A DNA stretch of 64,000 nt from Erythroxylum novogranatense (taxonomy: Eukaryota > Streptophyta > Magnoliopsida > Malpighiales > Erythroxylaceae). Made by a program: the position numbers and the translations under genes. Position 1 is the stretch's first letter; each line of letters starts with the position of its first letter. Positions 57,980 through 64,000 of this stretch are shown one piece after another. The notes under the pieces were generated by a model that saw nothing but the letters and a program-made list of their open reading frames with translations, searched no databases and had not been told where the DNA came from. The stretch lies in assembly GCA_029891385.1 (NCBI GenBank), contig CM057230.1, positions 55,345,414 through 55,409,413 on the forward strand. Direction: 5' to 3'.

Positions 57980-60120
57980 TGTTGGAACCCGATCTCGAAA
58001 ATCGGACCCTAACCGGAACAGATGGAATCGCATGTCAAAAATGGGTCGAATGCTTAATGAGCCATAGAAAATAATCGATAGGCTCGGATTTGCGAATTTT
58101 CAGAAACAAAGAAACAAAACGGAGCAATCAAATGTTGGATTCCGTTTCTGGAACCCAACCTTGGAATCACAATCGAACACATATGCAAAACTTGTACTTG
58201 GCGAAAGCTAAAGAAATCAAAAGCAAATCAAATTGAAGGAAAGGAAACATAAACGATTCGAACGGACCAAATCAAATTTTTCCGACATCTGTAAATTCAT
58301 ATATTAGAAAGACGCGCGTTGGATATCTTAAGACTAAACCAAATCCGAAACTGGTATAAAATTTTTCTTTTCTTTTCTTTCTATTCACTTAAATCAATCT
58401 TATACAAATCACAACAATTTCCCTTTTTGGAAATTCATCCTTAAACAAAAACTCAAATCATAAAATTCCTCACAAATCATGCAATATCTCATTCTTATCT
58501 TTCTTTTATCATAAAATTTTCGGCAGCATAGCGGCTTCATTTTACAACTAACCTAAACCTGCAAAGTATTTAAAATACACTTCTGTATTACTCAAGCAAC
58601 AACCAGTAATCATCGGACTCCCAGTCCGGAAACCAAATCACATTATCCAATATCCAAAAATACTTTCATTCACATTCATACATACACAAATCATTCCCAT
58701 TTCTCAATTCAATATACAATTTCATAATTCATTTACACCAACCGTAATTCACTTTTCCATTCTATGTACAAATCCATAAATCAATTTCATCATGATATAC
58801 ATGCTTACAAAATCTTAATGGCATTCCAAGCCATGCTACAACATCATTATCAAAACCCAAAATGCACATGATACAAAAATCCCAAAAATGATCAACATGT
58901 CTGAAATCTGAATCTTGCAACCAATTTAACTTAAAAGCCAATCATGCAAATAACGAACAGACGTCTAAACCTTCTTTCATCCGATCTCCATCTTGATACC
59001 TGGAGATGGGGATGAAAGGGGGGTGAGCTTATAGCTCGTGAGTAACAAGTTTATAACGAAGAATTAAGCAAAACCGTTGAAAAGTTCATTTGTCGTATAA
59101 AAGTCATAATGAGTTCATAAAACGCTTATTCCCAAATCTCAGTCAAATTCGAATTTTGAATTTAAAGCTCATAGTTGAAAATTGTTATCACATCAATACA
59201 GCATATTCATTTAACCATCACTACGAAACACTCAATTTATGCACATACTTGACAATTCAAAGATGCAATGCACAAACAAATGGCTCGAGGGTTCCATGGA
59301 AACAGAAGGGAGAAACCGAAGTTTACATCCTGAACAAAATGACTCCATTTTTGGAGCTCATAAGCCACAAGTGGGCAGCCGGGAGAAGGCTCTTGTAGAC
59401 GTGCACGTGACGAACAGAATGGTTCCACTCTCGCCCAATCAGAAGCACATAATCATGCTCAAATCATTTTCAAATGCTTTCATGCTTTTCATGCTCTTTT
59501 CTTTCTTTTCCGAATATACAAAATGCCATGAATTTCTCAAGGCATAACATAAAATGTTTCAATGCATTCTCATATTTATTTTGAAATTCATCAAAAAAGT
59601 TCATATGCCGAAACATGTAGCAATTTTTCAAATCATTCAAAAGAAAACAAAAACAATATTCATGAAGTAATTGAAATCAGTCTTGATTTGGGAGAAAACT
59701 TTATTGGCTCATTTCTAAATTATAAACATGAAACCCACCTGAATTCCTTGCTTGGATACATGCTTAAAAGGTGCTTCTCCTCTTGTTTCTCATGACCCAC
59801 TTGATTTCCTTAACAATAGCCAAAAATTCCATTCAATCGGAATTCCAATTTATGACCAAGTAAATGAAGAAATTTGATAATCTTTCTTCTAGAAACATTT
59901 TTCCCTTTGTCTAATTTATAATGACTCCAAAATCATTCAGTTTATTTCATAAATCCCAAAGTTATACTTCAAACATATTGGGACTATCCTTATGTTGAAA
60001 GAAGAATCTATACTCAACTTCCGACCAAAATTGAAAACTTTAAACACTGATTCAAAACTTCCCTTCTTCATAAAACTTTTAGAACTTTGTCTCTAGTTCG
60101 TTCATTTTTCGATTTATAAA
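57980..60120 (-). repeat. truncated gypsy LTR(s), minus orientation
   Basis: Two LTR-type starts are visible on the plus strand, TGTTGGAACCCGATCTCG at 57980 and TGTTGGATTCCG at 58133, suggesting an older LTR end with a related LTR next to it. The rest shares ordered blocks with the LTR 38197-41174: AACACATATGC near 58175, GGTGAGC...TAGCTCGTGAGTAAC near 59022-59046, GGCAGCCGGGAGAAGG near 59375 and GTGCACGTGA near 59401. The sequence then breaks off at about 60120 without an LTR end. Confidence 0.7.
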
Positions 60121-61134
60121 TGTGTTACCCACTGAGCCATCGAGCTCACCCCCCTTTTTCATCCCTATCTCCAGGTATCGAGCAGGAGATCGGATGAAAA
60201 AGAATCAAGAATTTTGTTCGATTTCGCATGTCTTGTGTTTTGAGTATTTTTGGATTTTGATATTGGTTTTATTTATGGCTTGGAATGCCATTAGCGATTT
60301 GTAAGCATTGAATTCTTTATGTATACGAATTATGGATTTATGTAGTGAATTTGATTTATGTTTGTAAGCAATTAATTCATGAGGTGTATGAATTATGAAG
60401 AATGGAAGAAATTGTATATGGGATTGATATTTGTAGGTTGTGTATGATTACGGTTTCTGGTTTGCGATTGTATATGACTTCGATTGGTTTGCGATTGGAT
60501 TGGATTTGAGATATGAATAATGAGATTGTTTATGTTGGCTGATTAAGAATTATTGAAGTGTTAGGGTTAGATGTGTGTTCGTTTCTGTTGGAAATCTGGG
60601 CAGGAGGTCCGATGATGGTTGTTATGGTTGGATGTGATTAAAGAAGTGTGTGATTTTGATTTGCAGATTTTTGAGTTTGGCAAAATACAGCCGTTATGTT
60701 GCCGAAATTTTGCTGAAATTGGTATAAGAAAAGAGGGATTATGGGATTTATATGATTGTAAGGAGATTACTATGAATTGGGATATTTTTGAATGAAATTG
60801 ACTAAAGATGAAAGAAATGAAAAAGAAAGGAATAAGAAAAAGAAAATAAAAAAATATATACTAGATTTTCGGATGGTTTAGTCTTATGGTCTCCATCGCT
60901 ATTTTAGTTTTTCCTAAGTTGAACGCTTCGGATGTCGAAATTTGATTCAGTTCGTTTCGAACCGTTTGTTTGAATTGCGCTCGATTCTTCCGCCTTTTGA
61001 TTCGCATGTGTTTCGTACTTTATTTTTGTTTGCTTCCAATTCGATTATTTGATTTGGCTTAGGTTTCGCCATTGCGTCCTTCATTTTCGTTTCGTTTTCC
61101 GGTTGGGGTCCGGTCCCGAGATTGGGTCCCAACA
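60121..61134 (+). repeat. truncated gypsy LTR, plus orientation
   Basis: This is the inverse of the preceding type: GTTACCCACTGAGCC at 60124, CCATCTCCAGGTATCGAG-like text near 60160-60182, and an LTR end GAGATTGGGTCCCAACA at 61134. Inverted, its end reads TGTTGGGACCCAATCTCG, which matches the start at 57980. No primer site follows 61134. Confidence 0.7.
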
Positions 61135-61540
61135 TAAGGGAAACTAAGTTTGACATAAATTGGTCCATATAAAACTATGGTGAGAATAGGACTATGGATT
61201 TATGAGCTAGTATTGACCATAAAAGATGTTTCAGATTTACACAGTGTTACATGGATATGGTTAGGAAGTATTGTTATGATCCAATATAAGTGTTATTGAA
61301 ACTGGAAGTGAAAAATTGAGTAATCTGAAACTCATCAAGGAAATAATTAAGAAAGTGTGATATCTAAACAAGGGATTGAGAGACCTATTGAATCTATCAA
61401 CTGTGGTCTTTTAAAAGAAAGTATTCAAGTGGTGAAGTTATATGGGAAATGGATCAGCATATGAGATAATAGTACCCCTGCCTTATAGACTAATCAGATA
61501 TTAATTTCGAGGACAAAATTTCTTTTAAGTAGGGTAGAAT
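61135..61540 (+). pseudogene. gypsy pol 3' end (integrase tail to polypurine tract)
   Basis: Traces of the integrase tail (RKYCYDPI near 61258, parallel to the LRRYRSDPS site of the larger gypsy element) are followed by the final ISRTKF/FRGQNFF text and a polypurine-type tract (AGTAGGGTAGAAT) directly before the LTR at 61541. Stops are frequent. Confidence 0.6.
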
Positions 61541-63138
61541 TGTAAGATCCTGTTACCCATGTTAAGGAAAAAATAATAAATGAGGAAAATTACTGAGAAA
61601 GTAGGAAACACATTTCATGCTCATGCATAATATGGCATACGCAGACAAGCGAATAGTGAAATGTTACTTATTGAAATGACTGTGCATGCATTCATTGACA
61701 TTCTGGGTATAATTGTTTATAAATGTGATTGTTATTGAGAATTTTGGTTTGCTAGTATTGAAAATTGATTTGGAAAGTGAAATGGTTGATTTAGAAATTT
61801 TGGAGAATTTTTGGAAAATTTCTGAAAATTTGGAGTAATTTTGGACTAGGAAAAATGCCAAGTGGCAAAACAATTGTTAAAAAGGTAGTAGAAATTACTG
61901 GTCAATGGCAATGAAAATTTTTTATAAATGACTTTATGAATTATTGATAAGTTTTATTAAAAATTGGGAGGCAATTGGAGTAAGAATTAGAGACAAATGG
62001 ACTAGTTAGTAAAAGACCTAAGAGAGACCACAAAAAGGGGACATTGTCACTTGCCACACCTTGTGCTATAAGCCACGAAATTGTTCAAAAATTAAAGAAT
62101 ATCTCATTTTAATTGGCTTTTACCTTACTCACTTACTTTCATCTCTTGTAATTTCTCTACTCGTCTTCTTCATCTACGACATTCTCTTCTCACCTCACCA
62201 ACGTTGGAGCTTGTTCTTGCCTCCATTTACCACCATCACTTTGCTATCATCTTCTTCTTCTTCTTCACTTTGTCATTTAAGAACCCAACCCTACCACCTT
62301 TAGAAGATGAAGAACGTGGGATGCTTAGGAGCTAGGATTGAGTGAGATTTTGAAGATCTTGAAGTTTTTAACAAGAAAGTATTGAATAAATCCTTTAGAG
62401 TTATAGATTTATCAAATAAATTTGATGAATTACTGTAATCCTCATGAACATGGAATTTTCGTGTATATATATGGCTACTATGAAAATGGGATGAACAAAA
62501 GATGGATATAGTGTTATTTAGTATTTGATGGATTATTAGTGATCAGGTGAGGTAGAAATGATTTTTGGAGTTTGAAATACAAATGAAATAGTGTATGGGA
62601 TTAGTATAAAAAATTGTAGTATGAAAAAGGCGATATGTTGTCATGCTCTGTTTTTCACTGTACATGTTTATATATATGCATGTGTATACGTGAGTGGATG
62701 AGTTTCTTGGAGATGATCAAACAAGTGGTGTTTGAGTTGAAAGGTAGTTGTAAAATAATGGTTTGAGATGAGAATGAGTGTTTAAATGAAAGTTGAGAAG
62801 AAAAATAGAGAATGTAAAAAAGATGATATTATGATATACTCTGTTTCTCTTCACTGTGAATATATATATATATATATATATATATGAGTGTACGTGAATA
62901 TGTGAGTGTTTAGAGAAAACTAAAAGAATGGTTTTTGAGTTGAAAAACAATTGTAAGATGATGGTCTCAAGTGAGAAAGATTATGTAAATGATAGTTAGA
63001 GGAAGAGAGTTAAGAAAGTGCAGAGAATGTAAAATGCAGAATATGAAGAGTGAATAATTGATATTTGATTTTTGATGATTTTGAGATTTTTTTAGGAAAC
63101 TTGTATATTTAAGGGTACTATGAAGTTTATGGTGAATG
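61541..63138 (+). repeat. gypsy 3' LTR, interrupted at 63139
   Basis: Starts TGTAAGATCCTGTTACCC right after the polypurine tract. It matches the minus-strand start of the 4.5-kb LTR (22937-27454), including the block at 61693-61711. It carries AT-repeat runs near 62650 and 62860 like those at 24750-24805. A Sirevirus LTR begins at 63139, so the rest of this LTR is outside the window or lost. Confidence 0.75.
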
Positions 63139-63235
63139 TGTTAAGTCTAAATGACTTTACTTAGATATGATTTTGATGTATAACAAAAGAGAAAAATAAA
63201 AAGAAAAGAAATACAGACGAAGTCAGACATACAGA

Positions 63236-63400
63236 CGAAGGAACGCAGATGCAGATGCAAATGGAAAAGCAGGCGCAGGCGCAGATGCAAATAGTAAAGC
63301 AGACGCAGACACGAAAGAAATAAGCAGACGCAGATGCAAATAGTAAAGCAGACGCAGACACAATAGAAAGAAGCAGACGCAGACGTAAAAACACGTATTT
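63236..63400 (+). repeat. variable tandem repeat in second Sirevirus LTR
   Basis: Units based on GCAGACGCAGA and CAAATAGTAAA, the same family as 5349-5545 with a different arrangement. Confidence 0.85.
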
Positions 63401-63541
63401 ATAAAATACGATTTAAGAAAAGCAGATGCGAATACGAAAAGAAGGCGAAGGAGTCGGTTCGAGTTAGTTCTGTAACTCAATCAATAACCGTTTCTTTAAA
63501 GATTCAAGAAACAAGAATCAAGAAGCAGTTACAGACGAAGG

Positions 63542-63551
63542 CTATAAATAC
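63542..63551 (+). promoter_or_regulatory. LTR TATA box
   Basis: CTATAAATAC, identical to the motif at 5241-5250 of the other copy. Confidence 0.7.
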
Positions 63552-64000
63552 AAGTCCAAGTCGAAGATTGCAAAATTAGCCAAAGTTAGAAAAATGAGCA
63601 AAAGTTAGACAACGTGATCGTAAAAAGCATTCTATTTAGCCGAGAGCTATTTTATTGTAACAAGTCACAAACACTTTTTTCTGAGAGAAAGTAGTGCAGA
63701 TAGCCTGCAAAGGCTAAGTGTGAAAGAATACTGATTGTAGAGACCTAAAGAGGCTCGAAAAGAATACTTGTAACGTTGAAATAGATAGTGGAAATCTCAG
63801 AAGAAACTCTGAGGACTGGACGTAGCCCACGGTTTGGGGTGAACCAGGATAAAACACTGTGTCAACCACTCTCACTCTCTATCTCTATTTTAGATTCAAG
63901 TTTTATCAGTACTTAATCAGTAAACAAGTTTTCAAAGTTTTGATTAATTAGAACTTATCGAAAGTTCTGTATAGAACTTTATTTCTAACAAACAGTTTCC

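Larger units (their letters stand above)
63139..64000 (+). repeat. Sirevirus-like LTR, second copy (partial)
   Basis: Starts TGTTAAGTCTAAATGACTTT and shares tandem array (63236-63400), TATA box, CCGTTTCTTTAAAGATTCAA block (63488 on) and the AACTCTGAGGACTGGACGTA block (63807 on) with the LTR at 4651-5782. By that comparison about 270 bases of LTR lie beyond the window. It may be a 5' LTR of an element running right, a 3' LTR or a solo LTR; this cannot be decided here. Confidence 0.9.

Noticed and set aside
57980..61134. A single large DNA transposon with long terminal inverted repeats
   Set aside because: No target duplication (ATATG versus TAAGG), no transposase, and the interior is LTR sequence of two orientations.
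62717..62950. Frame with IYIYIYIF run
   Set aside because: Created by an AT microsatellite inside the gypsy LTR.

Overview
This is a repeat-dominated intergenic stretch of a flowering-plant nuclear genome. It has one clear host gene, an intronless bZIP transcription factor of the bZIP42/43 type on the minus strand at 16696-17307. The plant assignment rests on that gene, on Ty1/copia and Ty3/gypsy elements with initiator-Met-tRNA primer sites, on a PIF/Harbinger transposon, on an L1-type LINE tail and on AT-rich spacers. The species cannot be named from the sequence. I found no rRNA, tRNA, CRISPR array or operon-like cluster.

Layout. 1-5782: Sirevirus-like copia element on the minus strand; its 3' end lies outside the window and its complete 5' LTR is at 4651-5782. 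5783-10783: AT-rich spacer with a 211-bp MITE that has a perfect 9-bp target duplication. 10784-15296: complete but dead Tork/TNT1-like copia element on the plus strand with target duplication AATTT. 15297-19369: low-copy sequence carrying the bZIP gene and a possible orphan terminal exon. 19370-22860: very degraded copia (Ale/Retrofit-like) on the minus strand. 22937-27454: 4.5-kb gypsy-type LTR with target duplication AGATG. 27725-31030 and 33520-34570: two copies of an old dispersed repeat, the first split by a 2025-bp solo LTR at 27833-29857 (duplication ATATA). 36644-48453: remnant PIF/Harbinger transposon split by a 9.4-kb chromodomain gypsy element at 38197-47578 (duplication GTAAA). 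49100-57200: an old copia split by a 2.36-kb gypsy derivative (51128-53486, duplication CTCTC) and adjoining a LINE fragment. 57198-57542: tandem duplication plus a long AT microsatellite. 57980-61134: two truncated gypsy LTRs meeting in inverted orientation. 61135-63138: end of a gypsy pol gene and its 3' LTR, cut at 63139 by a second copy of the Sirevirus LTR that runs off the window.

How the parts relate. The window is a nested record of insertions; five are fixed to the base by target duplications I could read. Every retroelement coding region is broken by stops, frameshifts or loss of catalytic residues, so none looks autonomous. I did not find a convincing new biological system. The points most worth checking are the nesting order, the within-window empty site for the solo LTR, the palindrome array in the 4.5-kb LTR, the asymmetric LTR deletion in the large gypsy element and the inverted LTR junction near 60120.
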